Assembly: GCA_903813345.2 (NCBI GenBank)
Contig: CAIIXF020000005.1
Span: forward strand, 3,356,356-3,420,355
DNA length: 64,000 nt
Reading direction: 5' to 3'
DNA from: Owenia fusiformis
Taxonomy: Eukaryota; Annelida; Polychaeta; Sabellida; Oweniidae
Shown here in pieces: positions 10,911 through 24,577 of the stretch; within the stretch, counting starts at the first letter, position 1; the number at the start of each line of letters is the position of its first letter. The notes under the pieces were generated by a model. The model saw only the letters and a program-made list of their open reading frames with translations. It ran no database searches and had not been told where the DNA came from. A program made the position numbers and the translations under genes.

Positions 10911-13900
10911 TGTTCATGTCTTCAGTAAAAAGTAATGATAATGATGATGGTTTGTGATAACTTTGTCAACATAATGAACTTTATAAGAATAATTTTATCA
11001 AGAAATTATTCTGTTAGACTACGATTCCTTTGTTTCTACATTTGCCTGATCATTCTGAATCTCCAGAGAGAATGATTTGGAAATTGCTTACCATGTAAAC
11101 TAAGTGAATTGACAAAGTCTTGTAAATTAAATATTTTTACAACATTTTGGCTTTTCTACCTATAAGGATGTTCTAATGAAACATTCACTCCTTTGGACAA
11201 TAGGTGGGGCGTCAACCTTTTTAAAATAATGTGTCATGGCTCATGCTGCAATGTGGTCAGTGGCCACATTGGGTTCTTTTTCTTCAATAAACAACTTAAC
11301 CTGCTAGAATTACATACTGGCACAATAGTAATCAAGATTTAGTATCCCGAATAAATGTTTTATTGTTATTTAACATTGGCCGTATTTTCCTATGAAAGAA
11401 GGATTAACATGGATGCTTGGAGAACTGCAGGGTTTAAATCAAAAGATAATGAGGGAGATAATGTTGTAAGAACAAGACTAAATGTAATCATGCTTAAACA
11501 ATAAATTTGTCTTCAAATAAAGATAAATTGCATCACCCATAAATGCAAGATTTATTAAGTTTATTAGAAACTACAATCTATTTCAATTACTCTACCGTAG
11601 CTATACATTAATATTGTTATCAGAAGCCGCAAGAACTCAATTATGTAGAAGTAATGAAACAGAATGATTCCATCGAAATCCAAAAGATAAAGCAATACTA
11701 CACAGTTGATAGAATTTAGAGTTCACTAAAACTCCAACATCAGTTTGGATGGCTGTAGCTTGAGGAGCAGACTTACAATGCAGTTTATACCAAATTATAT
11801 GATTATATTATATAACGATTGTAGATTGTCCAAGAAAATTAGAAAAAATGCATAACTTCTTAAACAACCCTCGTAGAAAAGCTTTTAAATGATATCACAT
11901 ACTTACTGCTGATATAAAAGTTTGTATTACCAATCAATTTAACTGGATCAGATGTTTTCAGGACCATTAGATCTTACATAATTACAAGATTATATGCTCA
12001 TTGTATGATCCAACTCAAGTGCCACGATGTGTGCATCCATGCTCAAAAGCATTCAAGTAACATATGACAGTAGATTCCATTCCAGATAAAACTATACCCT
12101 TAATTTTGACTTAGCTTCTTAAAGAGAGCTTGGTACATTTTGTAGTTTGTATTTTATAAATTCTGTGCTCAGTCAGGAGACAGAATTATAAAGTATTTGT
12201 CATATCTGTCCCTTGAGCATTTGTTTCATCAGGTATATAATTGAAATGACCAGGCTCAATTTTGTCATGACTGATGGTCGTATTAAGAATTTCATTGAAT
12301 ATACAGTTCATATTACAATCTAACATTGACAAATTGTCCGTAATGGAATCTGCCAAGATGTGGCTGAAGTATTGCTGCATTATAGAGGTATGCTGTAATT
12401 AGAGTGACCAAGTCTCATCATTTAATGGTGTTTTAGCTGATGTGGTGACATCCAGAAAATGAGTTTAGTGAAAAATATACCTCCTGGGGTTTGATCAAAC
12501 ATACATAGGCAATCCATGTTTGCGATTGATCTTTGTGATTAATGCTAATATTTTCGAGACACCGATTCGATGCTCATAAATGTAACATTGACAAATTGCT
12601 GTGACTAAGTTGAGCATATCTGTATATTTTAGAAGCTCTAATGTGTTGTTTTTATAAGAAGAGGACACACTGACACATACATACAAATGAGACACATGAC
12701 AAACTGACACATACATTATAATGAGGCACCAAAAGACTTCTGGCTAGAATAAGAAAAAGTAGATTCCTTGAAACAAAATTTATGTCATTAATGTGTAAAA
12801 TAGATTTATAGCCTTGTAAGAGTCATCGTAAAACATCAATGAAATAAAAAACAATTAAAAACAAGTAAAGTGTTACAATATATGGCCATAATCAGCTTTT
12901 TATAGACACGATTAATGTCATCTATTGGAACGCATGTCTTAACTCAAATATAAACTTCTATTTGCATCGTACTAATAAGAAACTTACAGGTTTAAAACCA
13001 TTGGTAAAGTCAGAAGTAAAATAGTAAATCCAATTTATTTTCTCAATTACCTAATATAGCAGACATTTATATAATACAGTGAGACAAAAAATCTTCATGT
13101 CTACAGCAATTGGCACAGAAGTTATCTTAATCCAAAATTGCACTTTTCTCAATTTGCTTGAGTTTGAACCTTTATATCACACCACAAGATTTAGTCATCA
13201 TGTTATATTAAATGTTATGGTGGCCGTGATCATGAGGCATCCCAGTTTATTGTCATGATTCCAGGGGCCATGAATTTGCACAATCCATGATCCGATCTGG
13301 ATAAATTTCGACATGGTAATGATGATGCATTGTGGGATTAATCTTGGAATTAATCTAACATTTTATCTGAATTCCAATGTAATTAAGATAAGATAAATCT
13401 TGGGGATTCCCCCAAAATCCTAGGATCGTACGAATTTACCAAATAGTAATCTGGATCAATAATCCAAATGGATGGCCCGAGGAAAAGCACTCATTGGAAA
13501 TTATTTCAAATTCGTACAGACATGATACTGTGTCTGTGTGGTTGTGTAAATAGTAATTATTGCCAATTATTCAAAAATAGCAAACTCAGATTAGTCAGTA
13601 TGCATTTTTTCTTTTAACATTTTAAGAGTGAATTTATAGTTATTCCTTTGTATTTTCTTTGATTATGTCACTATTCTAAAGAGCCCACTTCTTATAAAAG
13701 ATAATATATTTCATTAACTAAATTGACACTTATAGAATCTATATTTAAGCTCAGATGATCTTTCTCAGCTTAATTGTGTTCTATTATCAATAAATCTTTA
13801 TATAGAATGTCAAGTCATTCAGATAATTCCGAATATGAGCTTGACTTAACATTGATTTTCTTCTCAAATCATCACAAGTAACATTAGTTTAGTCTTTGTA

Positions 13901-14557
13901 TAAGTAATAGTTACCTTTAGAGGCATTATTCTGAAGTATAATAACTTTTTTTTACTTTTTTTACTTTCGGTTAATGACCTGAGCCAGTTTAAAACATTAT
14001 AGTCTTTGTATACGTAATGATTACCTTCAGTTTGACAATAATGTTACTTGTAACCTAGTCAAATGTTATTATTGTATGTATAGTATATATATGAAATAAA
14101 TGATTATTGAAAAAAATTACCTTTAATTGAGTTTTATATTTCTGATTATATTTCTAATATTTTGCGCATGCTGGGTAAATTATGATGCAACCTTTTTTAG
14201 AATTTTTATTGCAATAATTTTAGAAATGTTCATGGTTCCCCAAAGAGGACCTTTTTTAGTTCACATGAATGTAGTAATTTTATTTACAGGTAAATGAGTT
14301 TACTATAGGTTTTCAGGGATACTTCATGGTATAAAACCATGTGTTGTAAATATATATATAAGCACAAATGCCAAGGGGAAAGGACCAAAAACTGTAAAGA
14401 AACCTAGCAACTAGCAACTCTAAGTGTAAACCTGTCATAAGATCAACAGACCCTATACATACCTATACATAAACATAGTATGTATATCCCAAAACCATGA
14501 TCTAACATGAAAAGAAATAAGGTCTAACATCCCCCTTCCCCCTCCAATCGAGAGCCA
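10911..14557. other. Intergenic DNA, no gene recognised
   Basis: No exon with convincing splice sites or family resemblance was seen on either strand. A short direct repeat (AGTCTTTGTATA(A/C)GTAAT) occurs near 13890 and 14000. Small minus-strand open frames near 12186-12380 and 12495-12716 look accidental. Confidence 0.4.
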
Positions 14558-17460
14558 ATCCCTTATAAAAAATTCAACCTTGAAAGTCCGAATTTAAACC
14601 GTTTCCATCAATCATTGAATACTGATTGTTTCAACTACTAAGATCAAAGGAAAAACCATTGTACGGTGATAAGCAATCATTGTGCAACCATTGCGTTCAA
14701 CCAAACAAAGTCAACTCTTTTTCAATGACTGCGCAACCATTTCTATACAATCATTGTAATCTGCAACCATTGTAAACTGCAACCATTTCACATTGAAATG
14801 TAAATGGTTGCAATACGTTTTGTTCAATGATTACATAGTTCAAGCCCTGCAACCATCCTGAATTGAACCATCCTGAATTGGTATCGTTCCAAAAAAGTAA
14901 TCATTTTACTTGAATTAAAATTATCTTTAAGTAAGGATTTGAATCTACCTCTATTCAACAACAGTATATTAGGATATTTTTCTGCAAGCATACATGCATG
15001 TTTATTATAGTAAATTACTAAATTCATGTTCATATGTTTCTTTCTCCAGTACGGATTTAGGAATGCGATACCAGACTAGTTTTCCACTCAATGGCATATG
15101 ATAATTTATGTTCTCTGTCATTTACATTATTTACACAATTAAAAGTACCATATCTAGTGTTTATTTCCCGTTATCTGATATTGCCAAAATAATGTATTTT
15201 TAATATTAATTATGAAAAGAATTGAGCAAAATTCCAATTTGGTTAAGAAATTGACCAAGGAAAATCTTAAGATTTCCTTTAAACTTAACAAAATCACAAG
15301 ATGAGACACCATTGTTTTTGTTCATGATTAGACTGATATACATGTATGATCAAAAGAAGCAGGGTATGGTGTACAAAATAATACAAACATGTAATCACAA
15401 GTTGATTGCTTTATTTAGTGAAAATGTTTTTATAGTAATAATGCATTCAGGCACCAAAGACTTAATTTTCACAGATTCAATGGAAAACATCTGAATTAAT
15501 AATTTCAGTAAAATTTTGTCAAGGTAGATGGATTATTGCTATACCCATGATATACAAATAGATTGGTTTGGGTACATATTGATATCGGAGGGTTTAGCTC
15601 AGGACCCCCGCAAAAGTTTATATACAATGAACAGGCCAGTAGTCAGCCCCCCCCCCAGCAAAATGGGTCTTCAAATGTATCCATGTGTAGTTAACACCAA
15701 ATATCAAGAGTATGACTCACTAAAATTTAAAAAATACAAACAAGAGGACTATTTTGATATTGACTGTATATTACATGTATGTAAAGTATGTAATGTATGT
15801 GAAGCACATTATTCATAACAGATTTAATTACCATGTTCTTTCTTGGCAAATATTTTTTATAACAATGCTCAACACAACAATACCTACTACATATTGATAT
15901 TCTCATGGGTTTAAGAAAATCAAAATGCTTGAACAGCCAATTAAAACGGTTGAACAGCTAATTAAAACGGTTGAACAGCTAATTAAAACGGTTGAACGGC
16001 TAATTAAAATGCTTGACCAGAAAAAGGGTTCATAGTCCTAGTTTCTGTTATATCTATTTTCATCTTGTGTTATACTATATATTTATTTTAATTATCTATT
16101 TCATGCAGTGGGGGGAGTTCAAATTTAAAAAGTGTTTTCAGATTTTTGAGGGTTTATTTCTTTATTCAATTACTTCAATAAGTGCTGAGAAATCTCAAAT
16201 AGCAAGTATATGAAACTGCAAATAATATTTTCAGAATTTTTTATTTCATTTTTATTTAGTTTGTTTTACCATAGGCATTCAATAGATTGAAAGTCCATGG
16301 TTTTAATTTATTCACTAGGGCAGAGCATTTGTACTGAAGTGTTTCCAGTTTAAATGATATGTGTTGATGATTAAAAAATAAAAACCAAAAACAGGGCTTA
16401 TTTTTCAAAACTCTAAACTTGGAAAAATCTGGAGGAAAATATGGGAGATTTTCTTTGGCAAATTATTTATCAAGTTCTGTGTATGGAATAATTTAAATTA
16501 CATAGGATGCTTCCTTTATAGCAGACTCTAATCAAACTGATATAATAAGGTTTGTTTTGCCTTGCCGAATTATTTTTGTTTTGTTTATGGATTAATGGAT
16601 TAATAAAGTTTCTTCAGACACATCCTTCAAAGCAGACTCTAATCAAACTAGATAGACTGAGTCTAACTGTAATCAGAGTTTTTTAAGTTATGCTTATCGA
16701 CTTAATTATTTAAAACACATCCTGTAATGTCTGATTGCATTTTCTCTATCAAATCAAAAATATCAAATCAAAACAGATTATTTTCCCATTGAAGGATTTC
16801 TTCCTTCCAGACACATCTTCCTTCCTTTATAATTGCGATGATTGCAAGGTGAAGTGTAAAATCCAAGACTTGACCCAATCAACATTTTTTTCAAATGATT
16901 TTGCAATAACTTAAAAAGTAGTGAAGTGATTTTGTAAAAATGATAGTCATGACAGCGAGGGGGATTTGCTATGCCTAAGCATTGCTGTTATCTAGATAAT
17001 ATACATGTGAGTTAGACAATCACCATCCTTCAAAGTTAGATAAAAATTGGTTCAATATATTTTCATTCACAAGACAAGTTTACTTAACTATTTCAATATT
17101 TTAAATATCTTTTTGATCAAACCATTTAAATTCTGACATGTACAGTATGCATGAAATACATACATTTGAAATATATTTTTTAAAGAGCAAGATAATTATT
17201 TTATGTTGTATTGAGATAAAATTGCCATAGTTTTAAAGGGTTGCATTCGATTGGAACGGTTGCAAGAAATGCAACCAAAATTGTCAAGCGTTTACAATGG
17301 TTACATATGATTGAAACATTTCAATGAGTTTACAACCAAAATTGTAATGGTTGCATCGTAACGGTTGGCATGGTTGCATAAATGATCGAATCAATGATTG
17401 TACAATGATTGTGCAACGGTTTAAATTCGGACTTTCAAGGTTGAATTTTTTATAAGGGAT
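14558..17460. mobile_element. Large fold-back: two inverted arms, family unknown
   Basis: The left arm begins ATCCCTTATAAAAAATTCAA at 14558. The right arm ends with its exact complement at 17460. Homology continues inward (CTTTCAAGGTT, AATTTAAACCG), followed on both sides by about 200 bp of diverged motifs (GCAACCATT / AATGGTTGC). No target duplication is clear. The central part of about 2.3 kb has no transposase and no recognised gene. It could be one long non-autonomous element with inverted ends, or two copies of a short element in opposite orientation. Confidence 0.5.
15926..16014. repeat. 21-bp tandem repeat, about 4 copies
   Basis: The unit is AATTAAAACGGTTGAACAGC plus T, with one AACGG variant. 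It is short, noncoding, and lies inside the fold-back region. Confidence 0.85.
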
Positions 17461-18281
17461 ATCACAATCCAGGGCCAAAACACCAAGGGCCATTTCATTC
17501 ATACTGAAGTCATTACAATACATGTTGAAGAAAAAAGTGATAGCAATGTTCATAACATCAAAAATAGTTGTAGATACTAGTACATGTACTCCTAACAGAG
17601 CATTCAGTCTCAAATGATGTGGGATAGGCGAAATCCAGTCTTGAAGTCCATAGGCAATTCGGAGGGTCAACATCCATTCGCAAAGCAGTCGCCACAATCC
17701 ATAAAACACAATTATTCACAGTGGTCATTAGGGAGAAAACTATGGTTGGTTTTGATCCTTATTTCTCAACCATTAATGCCATAGCAAAAAATGTCATTGT
17801 CAATTTCTTAAACAATTCCTACATCCTTCTGCATTTCAAGTGGTCAAACTTGAAACTTTGAAATTAATCATATTTCACCAAAGCCCAAATATGCTTGTGG
17901 GTTTGATCAACTGTTGTATTTTATTTCATATTTGATTTTCGATTAAATGTTGTCTAATCTTATGTTACAGTGTTTTGATTACCATCACATATGAAAAGAT
18001 AATAGAAGTACATTGTATGTGGGAAACTGACATTTTTAGACAATAGCCTCTTTGCAAATGGTGATTAGAAATCTCATCTCTTTTGCAGAAAACCTCATTG
18101 AAACCTTATACATGCTTATTGTGAATGGATAGAATACAATATAAAAGTTATGGTGTAGTAATATTATGCCTTGTGTGGATTAATGCAATCATCCTTTTGC
18201 TTTGAAGAAAAAGAAATAGAGCACATGTTTGCCCTGGATATTGTGGACTGTGAAAATGTTTCATGGACAAATATACATATA
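17461..18281. other. Intergenic DNA
   Basis: Positions 17461-17709 on the minus strand stay open for about 80 codons with hydrophobic stretches (VHVLVSTTIFDVMNIAITFF), but the frame then runs into the inverted repeat arm. No splice donor or family match persuades me it is an exon. The rest is unassigned. Confidence 0.35.
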
Positions 18282-19327
18282 CAGGGTGTCCAATAAATAA
18301 GGTGAAAGATATTGTAAATTTCTTAATATTGCACCAATCTTGATGAAATTTTCAGAGTTTGTAGCCCAAACCTTTTTACCTTTATTCTGTGAATTTAAAG
18401 CATCTTCTATTTGATTGGTCAGAGTTGTGGTTGCTATAGCAACCGAAACAACAGAAAGGCGGGGGAAGTTTGTTTACGTCACAACTTTCCAAAACATATT
18501 TATTTTTTCTGATAGCTTTATTCATACTCCCAGGTCTATTACTACAACAAATACAATATAAAAACAGCCCTAAAGTCCCATTGCTATGAAAATAAGCTAT
18601 TTAACATAATGTCCATCTATAGCTATACACTTCTTATGCCTATCCACAAACTCTCTAAACACACTTTCAAACCAATTCTTGCCCATTTCCTGAAGTCTTG
18701 CTAAGACATTTGATCTGAGTTCACACAAGACTATGCTCACTAGTGAAACTATTAGGAATGGGGCTACCCCTACTTGCACACCCTACATATTCCCCAGACC
18801 TTGCACCCAATGACTTTTACTTATATGCAGAACTCAAGCATGACTTATGAGGAAATAAATTTGGAAGCACTGATGAACTCAGATCACATGTCTTAGCAAG
18901 ACTTCAAGAAATGGGCGAGAATGGGTTCATAAGTGTGTTTAGAGAGAGAGGGTGAATAGGCATAAGAAGTGTATAGCTAGAGATGGACATTATGTTGAAT
19001 AGCTTATTTTCATAACAATGGGACTTTAGGACTGTTTTTTATATTGTATCTGTTGTATTTGTGGTAGTAATAGACCTGGGACTATGAATAAAGCTATCAG
19101 AAAGAATAAATATGTTTTGGAAAGTTGTGACGTAAACAAACTTGCCCCGCCTTTTTGTTGTTTCGGTTGCTATAGCAACCACAACTCTGGCCAATCAAAT
19201 AGAAGACGCTTTAAATTCACAGAACAAAGGTAAAAAGGTTAGGGCTACAAACCCTGAAAATTTCATCAGGATTGGTGCAATATTAAGAAAGTTACAATAT
19301 ATTTCACCTTATTTATTGGACACCCTG
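18282..19327. mobile_element. Fold-back derivative of an IS630/Tc1/mariner transposon
   Basis: The element is bounded by CAGGGTGTCCAATAAATAAG and its complement, with TA on both sides (18280-18281 and 19328-19329). The two arms are inverted copies of each other for about 450 bp. Each carries the same 3' portion of a transposase gene ending at a stop. On the minus strand near 18600-18720 it reads VLARLQEMGKNWFESVFREF and then KCIAIDGHYVK. On the plus strand near 18860-18995 the same segment appears, preceded by SPDLAPNDFYLYAELK, the family's third-acid region. The N-terminal DNA-binding half is missing. It is therefore a 3'-end inverted duplication, not a functional transposon. Confidence 0.85.
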
Positions 19328-19388
19328 TATATATATATAGAAATACATATTTTCACTGTTATGAACTATATCTGTAAAGTATATTTTT

Positions 19389-19545
19389 ATGTCACCAAAA
19401 GTGGTGCCATTTTGTGATAGATTCCAACTTTTTGTGAACTACATTTGATGGTTGGTGTTTGGGGATTGGTGTTTTACATTTAGCATCTTTAACAAATGTA
19501 ACAAATGACAGTAGGTAACATTTTGCATGCTCATGCCTTGTTGCT
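19389..19545 (+). repeat. Dispersed repeat family (GTCAC..GTGGTG), copy 1
   Basis: It starts TATGTCACCAAAAGTGGTG, then CCAACTTTTTGTG, a GGTTGGTGTTTGG region and ATCTTTAACAAATG. The same ordered motifs recur at 22674, 24578 and 53129, all in the same orientation. The family is not recognised and nothing is coding. Confidence 0.55.
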
Positions 19546-22500
19546 GTCTATTCTCAATACCCTTAAATATGAACATAATGTTATTAAAAACGTAATGTTG
19601 TCTATGCCTTTGAGCCACATGCCCATTGAAATCAATTTCATTTTTTATAATTTATTTATTTCTCATTCAATTTTAAAATTGATGAAAAATTGTTTGTAAT
19701 TGACCTACTAAGAGATTCTAACAAACATTTTTTGAGCAAATGGTAATTATGACAATGAAAGCAAATATTTTCCATTAAACCTGATGCACAAATTTGTCAT
19801 TTGTCTGTTGACAAAAATGAGGCCTTATTGATAGCACCGTTTCAAATTGATCAGATGTGAAGGAACCTTTCTTCGAGGTCATCTGAATTCCAAGTCAACT
19901 CAACCTAAATTCAAATAACAAATGTCCCAAGTCGATCAGTGAAATAACATTTGACCTTTCAGTCCCAAGACAAGAATGTGACTTTAAAAAAACATTTTTC
20001 AAAAATGTCTGTATATATGGGAATTTAATAAAAGATAGGCCTATCCAATCTGAGGTCCAATCTACATAAAGAATGGATTGAGAATGTCAGCATTAATGTT
20101 AGTCCTATGCCATGGGGATAGAGATGTATCTCCAAATATATGTGAAAATTACAGGATTTAGGAAAACAAGTAATAAATGTTTGGCCCAAATATTAAATTG
20201 ATAAAGTCAGTTTTCTAATGATTCTCTGGCTGAAAATCCTTGTATTAATCTAATAACAAGCTTATTTTTATAACATTACAATTAAGACTCTTTTCAAGAC
20301 ATTCTTGTGTATTGATTGGTCATTCAACTTGAGTATGAATTTTTCAAACTGTTGACCCATATCTTTCAATCTATTGGCTTGGACATCTACAATTTCCAAT
20401 ATTCTTGTCAGTTGTCATAATAACAATACTTTTGAATGATATAGATGGTAATATAAATGATGCTCCCATACATCTGTTCAGTTGTTGTAGTTAAGAGAAA
20501 ATTCCTTGAATTGCGAATTGCGTGTGTTACTTCAAGTATTAGATCGACTCTTCACTCTGGTACCATTTATCAATATTAATCTTGTATTTGGCTTGACACA
20601 GAAATCAAATCATTCTACCATATCTATAAACATAATCTGAAGATAAGACTCACTGTTCTTATTGGAGAAAAGTTTTTAAACGCCCAAATGATGTTACATA
20701 TACGTGTAATTAGAATCATTTTTTATATAAGACAGTCGCTAATTAATGTAAGATAGTTGAATTACTAGCAATACTGGATAATGTAGATTTAATAAGTTTC
20801 CACCCACAAGAAAATATCTAGGGATGGCAATGTATGTTTTGAAACAAATGAGCTTAAGTATCAGTTACGTACATGTTTAAAGTACCAGACATGTAGCCTT
20901 CACTCTAGAATACACTGAAATGTCAGGAAGACTGTTCCGTATTTAATTATATAGAGTATGTTTTACAAGGAAGGCTTAAAGTTAAAAAGGGAATATTGGC
21001 CAATTCTGTTCATATTAACATCATGTATTAATGATTGACAATTTAACTGAAATATGGTGACAATGAAGGATTTACTCCAGATGAGGCCATTTGGAAAAGG
21101 GTGAAAGTTAAAAACAAAGTTTCTTCCCATTGACATTCAGTATTATCATAATATGAGTTATCAATTTGAACATGTTTGATAATCATGTCAGGATTTGGCT
21201 GTAAGTTATATATATTCTCTTCATTAACATTTACCTTTTAGAGAGACTAACCTTACCATGTGAGCCAAGTATAGATTGTACATGCTTTTTCTAGATTTGT
21301 ACTCATTGTGAAATGATTGACCCTTTATGAAAGAAAATAATATGAAACCCTTCAATAGATATGCAGATACCATTTACTTAGTCTACGATTACTTACAAAA
21401 TCTTTGACGGATAATTTCTCTTCCTAATTGTAATCTCTATCATTAATGTTTCATTATAGTGAATGAATGGCAGATCTTTGCACTACGTCCTGTTAATATG
21501 TTGAAGCTAACAAAAAACTTTTCATGCATGGAATCACCGGATTAATGAGTCTACCCAACCAAATGACAAGCCGTGTCAGATTGTCATATTCGAAGATCGG
21601 CTGTTTCCAAAGTGACATATAATTCTACAATTTTATATTTACCTTGATTTAGTCCACTTATATTGTATTATAAAACATAACTCTAAAATAGATTTTCTTT
21701 AAGGTTAAGTTTTATTTATTTGCATAATTTTTATGTAAGGCTTTTTAACAAATTAGGAATTCTAACTCAGATGATGTTTTCTTAGTTTTGTAATAACATG
21801 CGCAGGAATCTGTTGAAAATAAGAATGGATAAAATGAAGATTATCATCCCTTTACTAAAAGATATGTGCTGAATGGGTTGCGAGATCTGTTGAATCCGTC
21901 GCTTTCTAGGTGTATCTAATAAGAATGGATTTGTTACAGATTCAATTTTGGCAGGCGATTTTCAAAAAATCTTAATTTGTAATTTGGAAGCCATCTCGAA
22001 TATTTTTATTTTTATCGACACCTTTTAATTACTGCTGCTTACTTGGTGGTGCCTTGTTAATAAAAAGAACCTCGGAAAATATGTATATATTTATGTTTCA
22101 TTTTTTAGTTGATTTTTTTCATATAAATTTAAAGGAGTCAGGTTTTCTCAACAACATATCTGTAGCATTAAACAACATTGGCAAAAACTAAATCACCACA
22201 ACACAGCTCAGCCAGAATGGGTTATTAGCAAAAGGACAAAATTAAATTGCTTTTAAGGCTGACATTTAGTTAGTATTAAGTCTTTGGAACCTGAATGTAT
22301 GTAATCTGTATAATTTAATGTTAAAGGATTTGCCTTAATATTAAGTTACAGAATTATAAAACCTAATCTTAATTTGTTTCAACTAATGATGGGATATATC
22401 TGATATTTTCATACTATTTCTGGAAGCTTCTTCTTCTACGCGATATGTATTCAGTGATGTTGATTGTTTTTTTCATACATTTGTTTTTCTTGAATACTAG

Positions 22501-22673
22501 TAGTTGTTACAGCATGGAATGTTCCAGTGGGTTCTGGTTATAATTCTTATTATTACCACCTTGCCGGGCCAGTTCTAGGGGTTTTAATGCTAGTTTAGAA
22601 GGCATTCATTTTACTATATCGACCTGAGAAATGTGTGACGTCATAGTGGTTAGAAATGACGTTATTGTACTAT
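19546..22673. other. Intergenic DNA, no gene recognised
   Basis: No exon, RNA gene or array was identified on either strand. A perfect CRE-type octamer TGACGTCA lies near 22635 with no gene nearby. Confidence 0.4.
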
Positions 22674-22820
22674 TATGTCACTACCAGAAGTGGTAACATA
22701 TTGTTGTAGTCTCCAACTTTTTATGTGGATGGTGTTTGGCATTCGGCAGTCAGTGTTTGGCAGTCAGCATCTGTAACAAATTCTTACCATTTGCTATAAC
22801 TTAAGGTGGAGACATTTTGT
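22674..22820 (+). repeat. Dispersed repeat family (GTCAC..GTGGTG), copy 2
   Basis: It starts TATGTCACTACCAGAAGTGG, then CCAACTTTTTATGTGGATGG, TGTTTGGCA and ATCTGTAACAAATTC. It is one of the best-preserved copies of the family. Confidence 0.6.
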
Positions 22821-24577
22821 AATATTAAATCCTTGTCAATTATAAATTCTTGTACGCACTGGTTTTACGTGTTATTTTCACCAACCAGCAGCTATTATAT
22901 TATTGAGATTATTTGGCAACATTCGTGGCTATATTCTTACCCCTTGACCATTCCATTTCACAATGCCAACCACTGTGCCTTAGAAATCTGATTCATTTGT
23001 TTACCATGAAACTGTTCTGAATTCTTTTGATGCATTTTATTGCATTCGACTATCAGTTCATTCAGCTTGGGTAGATGCATGTCCTCTAAATGAGCAACAA
23101 TTCTTCTGCCGTCCCAACTCCAAGTTAATGATTATAATTTCTATTGGCAGAAAGGTATAACAAACAGCTTGCTAAGATGGAACAATTGTGACCTATGTTC
23201 ATAGCTTATTTTAGAAATGAGCTTTTTGAAGTTTCATGGGGAAAATGTTATATTTTGGCTGAACAGCTGTCTTTGGCAATCAGGTCTATAGCTAAATCAG
23301 GATTCTTTTATGAAGGGGAGAATATAGCTTAGAACTGAGTTATTTAAAACATTACATAAAACAAATTCAAGAAGTTTTCTTTTGATCTAAACGCACATTT
23401 GAAAAAACAGAATTCTATGTTCTGTATATTGAAATAGCTGTATCCAGTTTGTAGGATCATTAAATAGAAGAGAATCTAGAATATCCAACTCATCAAGTCC
23501 ATATTTTTATTAACTAAAAGATAGCATCAGAATTTATGATCAATCACTTTACTGGAATTACTTTTTTATAGCTTTAGTATATTTTATAGCTATGGATGGA
23601 ACTTGGAAATCCTCTGGTAATGAAGTGAACCAGTTCTTGCTAGGAGAGTTGTCGTTGTATGATCTACTCTAGGTTCATTCAATTTGTTTATCTTTGATTT
23701 TAAGAAAGGGTGGTCATAAATTGTCAGCTCAGAGGCATAATATCTGTCAGTCTGTCTAATGCTGCTCATCTATTTTGCTGTTTGTATTGCAATCGGCAAA
23801 AGTAAGACGTTTTAAAAAACTGTGGATTTACAGTAGACTAGTTAAATTACCAACTTTGTGTAAACAAAAGTCAGAAATTAAATGAATACTTCTCTTGATA
23901 TTTTATGGACACGATATAGAGGATTAAGACTGACATTACATTTTGCACGATTGCTTGATGCTTGCAGTTGAAAAGACAATTACGGAATTAGAAATTTTTG
24001 TCTGTGATATGATTAGAAAAGCGTTCACTAGTCTGCCTTTAACCTTGGAAAATAGCTACCAGGTTATACCAAGAAATGTTTATAAATATAGTTGAACAGA
24101 AATGTTACAATTTTAGCCATGCATACTCAGACCCTCTCAGTAATGTAAATCAATATAATTTATGTTGGAGTTGTACTTAAAGGAGGAGAATATATTCACT
24201 ATTCTAAATCAACTCATTATATATACAATACTTGTTTGTTTTCTTCGTTCTTGTTATACAAATGAACATGGTTCAGTGGGGATATAGTGAAGCCCTTTTG
24301 TCCACCTGTTATCTGTCTGGGCAATAACTCAAATACGAGTAAAACAATTTTCTTATTTGGTAGAAAGATGTATAATTGTAAAAGATTCAAAAGAGTTGCC
24401 GCATTAGAATGGCAGAACATTTCTAATCTACTCTGAACAAAGTTTTTTAGAGAAGAACTTCAATATTGCTTCATTACTCTTCCAAAGTGGCTGCTTTTGA
24501 GTTTTTTCAAAATTTTATTTTTATTTTAGTCAAAGTATCTAAGAGACAGTTGCAAATGTTACATGATATATCATTAT
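22821..24577. other. Intergenic DNA, no gene recognised
   Basis: No convincing coding or structural feature was seen. Short open frames at 22806-22991 and 24217-24420 have no family resemblance. Confidence 0.4.

Noticed and set aside
15528-15818. 96-codon plus-strand open frame with CxxC-like cysteines near its end
   Set aside because: The cysteines come from repeated GTATGTAA-type simple sequence and the frame has no family match.
17284-17709. 141-codon minus-strand open frame with hydrophobic segments
   Set aside because: The 3' half lies in the inverted repeat arm, no splice sites or family resemblance support it, and it has no conserved motif I know.
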